A stretch of DNA of 34,638 nt. Source: Pseudomonas sp. GM49. Its GTDB lineage: Bacteria > Pseudomonadota > Gammaproteobacteria > Pseudomonadales > Pseudomonadaceae. The position numbers and the translations under genes are program-made. The notes under the pieces were generated by a model, which saw only the letters and a list, made by a program, of their open reading frames with translations, did not search any database and was not told where the DNA came from. Shown here piece after piece: positions 6,853 through 14,275 of this stretch (positions within the stretch are counted from its first letter, which is position 1; every line of letters begins with the position of its first letter). The stretch is from assembly GCF_000282355.1 (NCBI RefSeq), contig NZ_AKJL01000324.1, positions 1-34,638 on the forward strand, given 5' to 3'.

Positions 6853-9216
6853 GTGGTGGATCTACAGCAGGGCTTCGTCCTGACCCGGCATTGGCGCGAC
6901 ACCCCGGCCGGTACGGAAGTCGAGTTCTGGCTGGCGACCGACAGCGGTCCCCGGCGAATCCGCTTGCCTTTCCAGCCCTCGGTGGCGTTCATCCCTGCTG
7001 CGCAGCGTCAGGCGGCCGAAAGCGTTTTGCATGACGAGAAGAACGTCGAGCTAAGGCCCCTGGCCCTGCAGGATTTCGAACATCGCCCGGTCCTCGGTCT
7101 TTACTGCCAGCAACATGGCCAGTTGATGCGCCTCGAAACCGCACTGCGCCGGGCCGGTGTCGAGGTGTTCGAAGCCGACGTGCGTCCGCCGGAACGCTAC
7201 ATGATGGAACGCTTCATCACCGCGCCGGTGCGCTTCGGTGGCACGCCGAATGCCGAGGGGCTGCTGCTCGATGCGCAGATGAAACCCGATCCCGACTATC
7301 GGCCGAGCTTGAAACTGGTGTCTCTGGACATCGAGACCACGGCCCAGGGCGAGTTGTATTCCATCGCCCTGGAAGGCTGCGGCGAGCGTCAGGTGTACAT
7401 GCTCGGCGCGTCCAATGGCGACGATAGCCAGGTGGATTTCCAGCTCGAATACTGCGATTCGCGGACCCTGTTGCTGAAGAAACTCAACGACTGGTTTGCC
7501 CGGTTCGACCCCGACGCGATCATTGGCTGGAACGTCGTGCAGTTCGACTTGCGGGTGCTTCACGAACACGCCCGGCGCCTGGCGGTGCCGTTGAAACTGG
7601 GGCGTGGCGGCGAGGAAATGCAGTGGCGCGAACACGGCAGCGGCAACCACTACTTCGCCTCGGCGGCTGGCCGCTTGATCATCGACGGTATCGAGTCCCT
7701 GCGTTCGGCGACCTGGAGTTTCCCTTCGTTCAGCCTGGAAAACGTCGCGCAAACCTTGCTCGGCGAAGGCAAGTCCATCGACAACCCGTACCAGCGCATG
7801 GACGAAATCAATCGCATGTTCGCCGAGGACAAACCGGCGCTGGCCAAATACAACCTCAAGGACTGCGAACTGGTCACGCGGATTTTCGCCAGGACCGAGT
7901 TGCTCACCTTCCTGCTGGAGCGGGCCAGCGTCACGGGACTGCCGGCCGATCGCATGGGCGGTTCGGTGGCGGCGTTCACCCACCTGTACATGCCGCTGAT
8001 GCACCGTCAGGGTTTCGTTGCGCCGAACCTCGGTGGCAAGCCGCCGCAAGCCAGCCCCGGCGGTTTTGTGATGGATTCGCAACCGGGACTGTACGAGTCG
8101 GTGCTGGTGCTGGACTACAAAAGCCTCTATCCGTCGATCATCCGCACCTTCCTGATCGACCCCGTGGGGCTGATTGAAGGGCTCAAGCACCCGGACGACA
8201 GCGAGTCGGTGCCGGGTTTTCGTGGCGCGCGCTTTTCTCGCACCCGGCATTGCCTGCCATCTATCGTCGCCCGAGTGGCCGAAGGCCGGGAAACCGCCAA
8301 GCGCGAACACAACGCACCGCTGTCCCAGGCGCTGAAAATCATCATGAACGCCTTCTACGGTGTACTAGGCTCCAGCGGTTGTCGCTTCTTCGACACACGC
8401 CTGGCGTCGTCGATCACCTTGCGCGGGCACGAGATCATGCTGCGTACCCGCCAGTTGATCGAAGCGCAGGGGCATGCGGTGATTTACGGCGACACCGACT
8501 CGACGTTCGTCTGGCTGCGTCGCGCCCATGGCCAGCAGGAGGCGGCTCAGATCGGCCATGCACTGGTCGCGCACGTCAATCAGTGGTGGCGCGAGCACGT
8601 GCAGCAGGAATACGGCTTGCAAAGCGTTCTCGAGTTGCAGTTCGAAACCTACTACAAGCGCTTTTTGATGCCGACCATTCGTGGTGCCGAAGAGGGCAGC
8701 AAAAAGCGCTACGCCGGACTGGTGACCCGGGCCGATGGCAGCGACGAAATGGTCTACAAAGGCCTGGAAACCGTGCGCACCGACTGGTCGCTGCTGGCCC
8801 GTCAATTCCAGCAGGAGCTGTATTCACGGATCTTCCTGCGCAAGCCCTATCAGGATTATGTGCGCGACTATGTCCGCAAGACCCTGGCCGGTGAATTCGA
8901 TGACCGGCTGATCTACCGCAAACGCCTGCGCCGCACCCTCGATGACTATCAGCGCAACGTTCCGCCCCATGTGCGCGCGGCGCGCCTGGCCGACGAGTAC
9001 AACGACCGGCAGGGTCGCCCGCGGCAATACCAGAACGGCGGCTGGATCAGCTACGTGATCACCGTCGCCGGCCCTGAACCGCTGGAAGTGCGCAGCGCCC
9101 CCATCGATTACGACCACTACATCACCCGGCAACTGCAACCGGTGGCGGACGCGATACTGCCGTTTGTCGACGACGACTTCTCAACTCTGATTGGGGGGCA
9201 GTTGGGCCTGTTTTGA
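6853..9216 (+). CDS. polB: DNA polymerase II (family B)
   Basis: A 787-residue replicative-fold polymerase, the usual length for PolB. The 3'-5' exonuclease is complete: Exo I LDIETT (D159, E161), Exo II WNVVQFD (D232), Exo III YNLKD (Y333, D337). The polymerase palm is also complete: motif A VLDYKSLYPSII (D421), motif B KIIMNAFYGVLGSSG (about 495-509), motif C YGDTDS (545-550) and KKRY (617-620). PolB restarts forks and synthesises across some lesions, with proofreading. Translation most likely starts at GTG 6853, seven bases after GAGG; an adjacent GTG at 6856 is the alternative. The last 36 bp overlap the convergent DUF1810 gene. No LexA operator is visible upstream, so SOS control is not supported by the sequence. 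Confidence 0.96.
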   Translation: MVDLQQGFVLTRHWRDTPAGTEVEFWLATDSGPRRIRLPFQPSVAFIPAAQRQAAESVLHDEKNVELRPLALQDFEHRPVLGLYCQQHGQLMRLETALRRAGVEVFEADVRPPERYMMERFITAPVRFGGTPNAEGLLLDAQMKPDPDYRPSLKLVSLDIETTAQGELYSIALEGCGERQVYMLGASNGDDSQVDFQLEYCDSRTLLLKKLNDWFARFDPDAIIGWNVVQFDLRVLHEHARRLAVPLKLGRGGEEMQWREHGSGNHYFASAAGRLIIDGIESLRSATWSFPSFSLENVAQTLLGEGKSIDNPYQRMDEINRMFAEDKPALAKYNLKDCELVTRIFARTELLTFLLERASVTGLPADRMGGSVAAFTHLYMPLMHRQGFVAPNLGGKPPQASPGGFVMDSQPGLYESVLVLDYKSLYPSIIRTFLIDPVGLIEGLKHPDDSESVPGFRGARFSRTRHCLPSIVARVAEGRETAKREHNAPLSQALKIIMNAFYGVLGSSGCRFFDTRLASSITLRGHEIMLRTRQLIEAQGHAVIYGDTDSTFVWLRRAHGQQEAAQIGHALVAHVNQWWREHVQQEYGLQSVLELQFETYYKRFLMPTIRGAEEGSKKRYAGLVTRADGSDEMVYKGLETVRTDWSLLARQFQQELYSRIFLRKPYQDYVRDYVRKTLAGEFDDRLIYRKRLRRTLDDYQRNVPPHVRAARLADEYNDRQGRPRQYQNGGWISYVITVAGPEPLEVRSAPIDYDHYITRQLQPVADAILPFVDDDFSTLIGGQLGLF

Positions 9217-9651
9217 GTCCATCAGCGATAAGGTCCAGTCATCCAGGATGCCGTGGAAGTATTGGTTCAAGGCTTGCTGGAACAGACTGTCGGCAGCGGC
9301 GACCTGGGCAAACAGGGTCATCGATGAATGAAACTTCAGGTCGTCGGGATGACCGAAAATCCCGGCCACTGAGCGCTCCCGGATATTCAGCACTTCCTGG
9401 GTGCAGCTGCGTAACCGGGCGCCCAGCAATGGGTGCTCAAGGTAGGCCTGGGCTTCCTCCCGCGAGTGGATGGCAAAGCGGCGCGACATCTCGCTGTCGC
9501 CTAGCCCCGCAAACTGCGGAAAAACGAACCACATCCAGTGACTGCGCTTGTGTCCGTTGCTCAACTCATCTTGAACCCGGTCGAATACCGGGTCCTGAGC
9601 CTGGAGAAAGCGTTGCAGATTGAACGGGTCCAGGTGGTCGGTGCTTCTCAT
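9181..9651 (-). CDS. DUF1810 family protein
   Basis: A 156-residue soluble protein matching the DUF1810 pattern: LQRFLQAQDPVFDRVQDEL near the N-terminus, then the hallmark KRSHWMWFVFPQFAGLG, SRRFAIHSREEAQAYLEHPLLG and a C-terminal FHSSMTLFAQVA. No biochemical activity is firmly established for the family. Its 3' end overlaps polB by 36 bp tail to tail, so the final residues QAQLPPNQS are encoded opposite the PolB C-terminus. It starts 29 bp after the aldo/keto reductase stop on the same strand, so the two may be co-transcribed. Confidence 0.85.
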   Translation of the reverse strand: MRSTDHLDPFNLQRFLQAQDPVFDRVQDELSNGHKRSHWMWFVFPQFAGLGDSEMSRRFAIHSREEAQAYLEHPLLGARLRSCTQEVLNIRERSVAGIFGHPDDLKFHSSMTLFAQVAAADSLFQQALNQYFHGILDDWTLSLMDSKQAQLPPNQS

Positions 9652-9680
9652 GGCGAAGCTCTCTGACAGACTGCGGTGGT

Positions 9681-10502
9681 TCAGACCATGGCCAGCCGCT
9701 GTTTGCGTTGTGGCGCGTGAAACGCTTGGTCCAGCGCCTCCAGATCCTCTGCTTCAAGCTGCAACCTGGCGGCCTGGGCGTTGAGGCGTACATGTTCGGG
9801 ATGAACCGCTTTGGGGATGGCAATCACTGCGTCCTGACGCAGAATCCATGCCAGTGCTACCTGTGCCGGTGTCACGCCGTGACGGCTGGCTACTAGTTTG
9901 AGCGTAGCATTGGCGAGCATTTTGCCGCCTTGGCCAATCGGGCAGTAAGCCATGACCGGCAACCGCCGTTGTTGGCTCCAGGGCAGCAAATCAAATTCTA
10001 TGCCGCGTTGTTCCAGGTTGTAGAGCACCTGATTGGTGGCACAGGCCGGGGCATCCAGTTCCAGCAAGTCATCGAGGTCGAAATTGGACACGCCCCAACG
10101 GCCAATCTTGCCGGCTTCGCGCAGGCGCTCGAAGGCGTCGACGGTTTCTTCCAGGGGATACTGGCCGCGCCAATGCAGTAGATACAGATCGATATAGTCG
10201 GTGCCAAGCCTGCGCAGGCTTCGCTCGCAAGCCTGGGGAATGCCCTGGCGGCTGGCATTGTGCGGGTACACCTTGCTGACCAGGAAGACGCTGTCGCGCT
10301 GGCCGGCGATGGCATCGCGGACCACTTCCTCGGCGCCGCCTTCAGCGTACATTTCAGCGGTGTCGATCAGGGTCATGCCCAGTTCGATGCCCAGGCGCAG
10401 TGCCGCGACTTCTTGCGTGTGTCGCGAGCGATCTTCGCCCATCTGCCAGGTGCCTTGGCCAATGACCGGCACCTGAGCGCCTGCCAATTCTAATGCGCGC
10501 AT
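9681..10502 (-). CDS. Aldo/keto reductase
   Basis: A 273-residue NADPH-dependent oxidoreductase of the (beta/alpha)8 aldo/keto reductase superfamily. The catalytic tetrad is visible: Asp and Tyr in LIDTAEMYAEGGAE, Lys in FLVSKVYPHN, and His in YIDLYLLHWRG. Later motifs GRWGVSNFD and AVIAIPKAV bind substrate and the cofactor phosphate. It resembles YajO/YdhF-like or DkgA-like enzymes that reduce small aldehydes and ketones; substrate not predictable. The start at 10502 is fixed by AGGAGATTTGC directly upstream; an in-frame codon at 10556 lacks this. Likely co-transcribed with the DUF1810 gene 29 bp downstream. Confidence 0.88.
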   Translation of the reverse strand: MRALELAGAQVPVIGQGTWQMGEDRSRHTQEVAALRLGIELGMTLIDTAEMYAEGGAEEVVRDAIAGQRDSVFLVSKVYPHNASRQGIPQACERSLRRLGTDYIDLYLLHWRGQYPLEETVDAFERLREAGKIGRWGVSNFDLDDLLELDAPACATNQVLYNLEQRGIEFDLLPWSQQRRLPVMAYCPIGQGGKMLANATLKLVASRHGVTPAQVALAWILRQDAVIAIPKAVHPEHVRLNAQAARLQLEAEDLEALDQAFHAPQRKQRLAMV

Positions 10503-10888
10503 GCAAATCTCCTGTGTGTATTCGGTGAACATTGTAGGTACCGTCTTGAACCTCACTGGGCAAGCGCAAATTTCGGGTCAAAGGGTTGGCTTGAGTTTCA
10601 CCCAGCATCGTCACATCGGCCTGAACAATGTCCAGAGCGTTTTGTTCCTGAATTTCCTGCCGGTGCAGTGAATCCAATTGAGAACCCTGTGGGAGCGAGC
10701 TTGCTCGCGATAGCGGTGTATCAGATGACATGGATATCGACTGACGCTCAGTCATCGCGAGCAAGCTCGCTCCCACAAGGGGGGGCGGTGCTTCAGGCAT
10801 AAAGATAGATCGCATCGATATAACTGGTTATAAGAAATATCGCTATGCTGCGGACCAGATTTCCCCTGCGATCTTTGTGGAAGTATTC
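10503..10888. other. 386-bp intergenic region carrying a REP doublet
   Basis: Divergent spacer between the aldo/keto reductase and the TauE/SafE gene. Apart from the REP doublet at 10686-10780 it holds about 180 bp of unrecognised sequence (10503-10685) and the TauE promoter side (10781-10888). An open frame crossing it on the minus strand is produced by the REP sequence and is not considered a gene. Confidence 0.6.
10686..10780. repeat. REP doublet, GAGCGAGCTTGCTCGC variant
   Basis: Left arm CCTGTGGGAGCGAGCTTGC continues into TCGCGATAGCGGT (10686-10717). Right arm TCATCGCGAGCAAGCTCGC followed by TCCCACAAGG (10752-10780). The arms are inverted. This sub-type differs from the GGGCGGCGTTCCGACGA long-arm type nearer the left end of the window. 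Confidence 0.9.
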
Positions 10889-11674
10889 ATGGATTTAGTG
10901 AACATCGGGTTGGTGGTTGCCGGGCTGGTCGTCGGCTTTATCGTCGGCATGACTGGCGTGGGTGGCGGATCGCTCATGACCCCGATCCTGCTTGGATTCG
11001 GCATCAACCCGGCGACGGCGGTCGGTACCGATCTGCTGTACGCCGCCATCACCAAATCCAGCGGTGTACTGGTTCACCGCAAGAACAACAACATCGACTG
11101 GGCGATTACCGGCTGGTTGACCTTGGGCAGCGTGCCCGCCGTGGCATTGACTCTATGGTTCCTCAGCACCCTGCACAGCGCCCCCGAGGCGATGAACGCG
11201 ATCATCAAGCAGGCCCTCGGTTTTGTGTTGTTTGCCACGGCACTGGCGATCCTGTTCAAGAAGCGCCTGCTCGACTTCGCCCACAAACGTGCGGGCGGCA
11301 ACTACAACCCCAGCGGATTGCGCTTGAATGTGATGACGGTCATCACCGGGCTGGTCCTTGGCACCATGGTCGCGCTGACGTCCATCGGCGCCGGTGCACT
11401 GGGCACCGTGGCACTGTTCATTCTCTATCCGATGCTGCCGACCCGCCGCCTGGTGGGGACTGAAATCGCCCACGCCGTGCCGTTGACCCTGGTCGCGGGC
11501 CTTGGCCATGCCAGCATGGGCAACATGGACTGGCACGTCCTGGGTTACTTGCTGGTGGGTTCGTTGCCGGGGATTTACCTGGGCAGCCACCTGACCGGGC
11601 GCATCTCCGACGAACTGCTGCGTCCTTGCCTGGCGACCATGCTGTTGTTGATCGGTTACAAACTGGCGTTTTAG
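10889..11674 (+). CDS. TauE/SafE family sulfite or organosulfur permease
   Basis: A 261-residue inner-membrane protein with about eight hydrophobic segments. The family's duplicated signature is clear: GFIVGMTGVGGGSLMTPIL in the first half and ALTSIGAGALGTVALFIL in the second, each followed by the conserved GTDLLYAAITK or GTEIAHAVPLT helix. Members export sulfite, sulfoacetate or other anions, or take them up; no sulfur-metabolism gene is adjacent, so the ion is unknown. The ATG at 10889 is preferred over a GTG at 10877 because GTGGAAG lies 5 bp upstream of the ATG. A strong terminator follows the stop. Confidence 0.88.
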   Translation: MDLVNIGLVVAGLVVGFIVGMTGVGGGSLMTPILLGFGINPATAVGTDLLYAAITKSSGVLVHRKNNNIDWAITGWLTLGSVPAVALTLWFLSTLHSAPEAMNAIIKQALGFVLFATALAILFKKRLLDFAHKRAGGNYNPSGLRLNVMTVITGLVLGTMVALTSIGAGALGTVALFILYPMLPTRRLVGTEIAHAVPLTLVAGLGHASMGNMDWHVLGYLLVGSLPGIYLGSHLTGRISDELLRPCLATMLLLIGYKLAF

Positions 11675-11710
11675 CGTCTACCACGGATTTAAATGTAAAA
11701 GTTATGTGAT

Positions 11711-11737
11711 AAAGCCCTGATAATCAGGGCTTTTTTA
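11711..11737 (+). terminator. Rho-independent terminator of the TauE/SafE gene
   Basis: Stem AAAGCCCTGA / TCAGGGCTTT with loop TAA, followed by a T-run. Strong in the plus direction. In the minus direction it is immediately after the stop of a short open frame but has only a weak T-run. Confidence 0.92.
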
Positions 11738-11875
11738 TTATTGTTGCATGCAGGTTTTTTCTTTATCTATCGTTTTATTTGTCACCTCGAACTCCCTGAG
11801 TGCAGATCTCAGTAGCTTGGCAAGTTCTGTATTATCGTGATCTTCATCTTGAGAGTGGAGTATCAGGCGGATCAC
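11738..11875 (-). CDS. Possible 45-residue small protein (uncertain)
   Basis: A short minus-strand frame beginning at GTG 11875, with GGATC about 8 bp upstream, and stopping directly next to the TauE terminator stem. It encodes VIRLILHSQDEDHD, then a predicted helix with NTELAKLLRSALREFE and a charged tail. The frame remains open upstream of the GTG for another ~20 codons, overlapping the end of the 88-residue gene in a different frame. Codon choice is AT-richer (ATA, ACA, AAT) than in the surrounding genes. It could be the remnant 3' end of a lost gene, or a spurious frame. I recognise no family. Confidence 0.25.
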   Translation of the reverse strand: MIRLILHSQDEDHDNTELAKLLRSALREFEVTNKTIDKEKTCMQQ

Positions 11876-11897
11876 AGGTAGCGATCCGCGAGAATCC

Positions 11898-12164
11898 TTA
11901 CTCTGGCATTGTCCAGGATTGTAGCTTGTAGCCCTCCTGGCTCAACTCGGCGCGCACCTCTTCCAGCAGGCTTTCCAGCTGCGCAGGGTCGGAATAGGCA
12001 CTGCTTGGAATCTGTTTGCGACAAATACGAGTGTTGGCCCGGTCGATGACGGTCAGGCTCAGTTCGCCATTACCGTCTTGCGGAGCCCAAGCGACGCATT
12101 GAAAAGGTTTGAATGCGAGACCGGCAATCAAAAGTGCTTCGTTGATACGGAACGGGGTGCTCAT
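11898..12164 (-). CDS. Small conserved-type protein, DUF1652-like
   Basis: An 88-residue soluble protein: MSTPFRINEALLIAGLAFKP, a FQCVAWAPQDGNGELSLTV strand region, then RANTRICRKQIP and a C-terminal helix LESLLEEVRAELSQEG. The layout (short helix, PFQC segment, D-G-x-L-x-L beta strand, Arg, helix with VRAEL) resembles the small Pseudomonas DUF1652 proteins, whose function is unknown; I hold the family call only loosely. The start is set by CAAGGAGAGACG about 8 bp upstream. It lies downstream of phbC on the same strand, beyond an 11-bp hairpin, so it could be read from the phb transcript if that hairpin does not terminate fully. Confidence 0.65.
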   Translation of the reverse strand: MSTPFRINEALLIAGLAFKPFQCVAWAPQDGNGELSLTVIDRANTRICRKQIPSSAYSDPAQLESLLEEVRAELSQEGYKLQSWTMPE

Positions 12165-12200
12165 GGGTCGTCTCTCCTTGTACCCAAATAAATGAGAAGA

Positions 12201-12226
12201 CCTGCTGCATGCAGTCATGCAGCAGG
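12201..12226 (-). terminator. Perfect 11-bp hairpin at the end of the phb operon
   Basis: CCTGCTGCATG / CATGCAGCAGG with a CAGT loop. Read on the minus strand it is followed by TCTTCTCATTTATT, only moderately T-rich, so termination is plausible but may be leaky. The arms are made of CTGC/GCAG units, the kind of sequence described for PhaR recognition, so it may instead be an operator for the downstream 88-residue gene. Confidence 0.6.
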
Positions 12227-12244
12227 GCATTTCCACAACAACAG

Positions 12245-12414
12245 TCAAAATTGCTGGTCTTCCTCCGTACCAACCTCGTCCTTGCGCTTACGTTTGCGTG
12301 ATTTGATCTTCGTCTGTGCAATCAAACTGCTGTGTTCTCGACGCTGCCGTCATCCAGGAAGTCGAGCGTCACGTACTGGAAAGTGTCGCGCTCTGGCCCA
12401 CAGCAGTCTTTCAT
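12245..12414 (-). pseudogene. Small frame coupled to phbC, apparently split by a -1 frameshift
   Basis: The phbC stop overlaps an ATG in the sequence ATGA (12411-12414), the classic arrangement for translational coupling. That ATG opens a 30-codon frame (12322-12414) encoding MKDCCGPERDTFQYVTLDFL followed by DDGSVENTAV and TGA. One base back, in the -1 frame, reading continues from TTG 12325 to a stop at 12245-12247 with a very basic then acidic tail (KIKSRKRKRKDEVGTEED). Joined, they would give about 56 residues. This may be a decayed small gene of the phb operon, a programmed frameshift, or two chance frames. The region lies at a conserved operon position but I recognise no family. Confidence 0.35.
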
Positions 12415-14114
12415 TGCTTTACATAACTGCCTGGCGCCGGCTCCAGAGGCGGGAATTTGTCATTCCCTATGTGCGCAACCGCTGGTTGGCGCTCGCCGGA
12501 GTGTCCCGCCAGCCAGTTGAACCAGTCATTCCACCAGCTACCAGGTTGCTGCTCAGCATTCTTGAACCAGGTCTCCGGGTTCTTCGTGACCCGATTATTG
12601 GTCCAGTAATGGCGCTTCTGTTTGGCCGGTGGATTGATGACGCCGGCGATATGCCCTGAAGCTCCTAATACAAAACGCTTGGCCCCGGAGAGCAGGTTGG
12701 TGCTGGCGTAGGCGCTTTTCCAGGGCACGATGTGATCGTCATGGGTGGCGAGGATGTAAGCGGGAGCGTCAATTGCACGCAAATCCAGCTTGACCCCACA
12801 ACACTCCAGCTCGCCTGATTTCAAATCGTTCTGCAGATAGGTGTGGCGCAGATACCAGCAGTACATCGGCCCCGGAAGGTTGGTGCTGTCGTTGTTCCAG
12901 AACAGCAGATCAAGCGGGATCGGCTTCTGCCCCTTGAGGTATTTGTCGACGTTGTAGTTCCACCACAGTTCGTTGGGGCGCAGTAGGGAAAAGGTATTGC
13001 CCATGTCCTCACCACGAAACAGACCGATGGGACCATTCATGCCGCCGATGGTGCGCTCTCGATAGGCCACCAGTTCTTCGTCGACGAATATGTCGATGGG
13101 ACCGGTATCCAGGTAATCAAGGAACGTGGTGAACAGGCTCACGCTGGCGATCTCCCGGTCGCCGCGTGCAGCAAGTACTGCCAGCGCCGTGCTCAGCAGG
13201 GTGCCGCCGATGCAGAAGCCCACGCAATTGAGTCGCTGCTCGCCACTGATATCGCGGGTCACCTGCAAGGCGTCGATTACCCCGTGCTCAATCAGGTCAT
13301 CCCAGGTGGTGCCAGCGTGTTCCTCGTCAAAGTTGCGCCAGGACATCAGGAATACGGGATGTCCCTGTTCCAGCAGGTGGCGGACCATCGAGTTGTCCGG
13401 GCGCAGATCAAGGATGTAGTACTTGTTGATCGACGGAGGTACGACGAATACCGGGTGTCGGTACTGGGTTTCGCTTTGCGGGTAGTACTGAATTAGCTGG
13501 AATAGCTGATTCTCAAAGACGATTTCGCCGGGGGTGTTAGCCAGATCGACGCCAACCTTGAAGGCGCCGCTATCACACTGGCGCATTTTGCCTTCGTTCA
13601 TGTCGCTGACCAGATGCTGCATACCTGTGAGCAGGCTGGCACCTTGAGTCTCAACCGCACGCTGGAGCGCATCAGGGTTGCTGACCAGGAAATTGCTTGG
13701 CGCACTGGCGGCAATGGCTTGCTCCACCAGATAGCGCAGGCGTTGGCGCGGTTTTTTTTCGTCGATCAGCAGCTTGTCGAGCAGTTTCAGGAGAAAGCTT
13801 GCGTTGAGCAGGTAAAACGCAGCGAGGGAGCCGAACAGTGGCTCGCTCCAGTTGCTGCTGGAGAAGCGTCGATCATCGAAGCTGAAGGATTGGCCGGTCA
13901 GCAGTTTTTGACCGAGTTGGCCCCATTGAACCTGGTAGTCCGCTTGAAGGCTGTCCAGGGTTTCGCGAGGTAACTCGAACCAGGCGCCGTGCTCATGCCC
14001 GGAAAACCACGGATTGGTGCTGACCCATAGGCGTAATTGTTGCACTGCAAAGGAAGCGATGAACGGAACCTGGCCTGACCAATAGGTTTTGAATGTATGC
14101 GCGTTGTTGTCCAT
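12411..14114 (-). CDS. phbC: Class I poly(3-hydroxybutyrate) synthase
   Basis: A 567-residue PHA synthase that polymerises (R)-3-hydroxybutyryl-CoA at the granule surface, releasing CoA. The lipase-like box is VGFCIGGT with nucleophile Cys301; the acid is D460 in THDDHIVPW and the general base H488 in GASGHIAGVINPP. It also has the class-typical LFWNNDSTNLPGPMYCWYLR block. Length and motifs match Cupriavidus-type class I synthase rather than the class II medium-chain enzymes (phaC1/phaC2) usual in Pseudomonas. The start is supported by AAGGAAC upstream. It is the last large gene of phbB-phbA-phbC; a 161-bp gap with hairpins separates it from phbA. Its stop overlaps the ATG of a short coupled frame. 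Also called phaC in the literature. Confidence 0.95.
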   Translation of the reverse strand: MDNNAHTFKTYWSGQVPFIASFAVQQLRLWVSTNPWFSGHEHGAWFELPRETLDSLQADYQVQWGQLGQKLLTGQSFSFDDRRFSSSNWSEPLFGSLAAFYLLNASFLLKLLDKLLIDEKKPRQRLRYLVEQAIAASAPSNFLVSNPDALQRAVETQGASLLTGMQHLVSDMNEGKMRQCDSGAFKVGVDLANTPGEIVFENQLFQLIQYYPQSETQYRHPVFVVPPSINKYYILDLRPDNSMVRHLLEQGHPVFLMSWRNFDEEHAGTTWDDLIEHGVIDALQVTRDISGEQRLNCVGFCIGGTLLSTALAVLAARGDREIASVSLFTTFLDYLDTGPIDIFVDEELVAYRERTIGGMNGPIGLFRGEDMGNTFSLLRPNELWWNYNVDKYLKGQKPIPLDLLFWNNDSTNLPGPMYCWYLRHTYLQNDLKSGELECCGVKLDLRAIDAPAYILATHDDHIVPWKSAYASTNLLSGAKRFVLGASGHIAGVINPPAKQKRHYWTNNRVTKNPETWFKNAEQQPGSWWNDWFNWLAGHSGERQPAVAHIGNDKFPPLEPAPGSYVKQ

Positions 14115-14275
14115 AAAGTTCCTTGCCCATACAGATGAGCCGGGCAGAAAAAAAGCCGCGCTTTGCCGGACTCCGGCGTAGCGACGGCAGGAATGCGGGC
14201 AGCGTTGTCTGACGCCAATCTGATGCGCGGAACAAGGGTCCCAAGTCCGCGCATTGGCTACTCAGATGCCGTTGG
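14115..14275 (-). promoter_or_regulatory. phbA-phbC intergenic region with hairpins
   Basis: Read on the minus strand, a palindrome GCCGGAGTCCGGC (14165-14177) is followed at once by AAAGCGCGGC and a run of T (down to 14148), a short stem AAAGC/GCTTT ending in seven T. This resembles a weak terminator or attenuator that would lower phbC expression relative to phbB and phbA. The phbC ribosome binding site follows about 25 bp later. No separate promoter is evident. Confidence 0.45.

Noticed and set aside
7051..8310. 419-codon minus-strand open frame inside polB
   Set aside because: Lies wholly antisense to intact PolB motifs; His/Gln/Arg-rich composition typical of antisense reading in high-GC DNA.
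10503..10815. Minus-strand frame running through the REP doublet
   Set aside because: Peptides such as VGASLLAM are the usual false products of translating REP elements.
12070..12321. 83-codon minus-strand frame overlapping the 88-residue gene start
   Set aside because: Different frame from both the coupled phbC frame and the 88-residue gene; crosses the hairpin and has no ribosome site.
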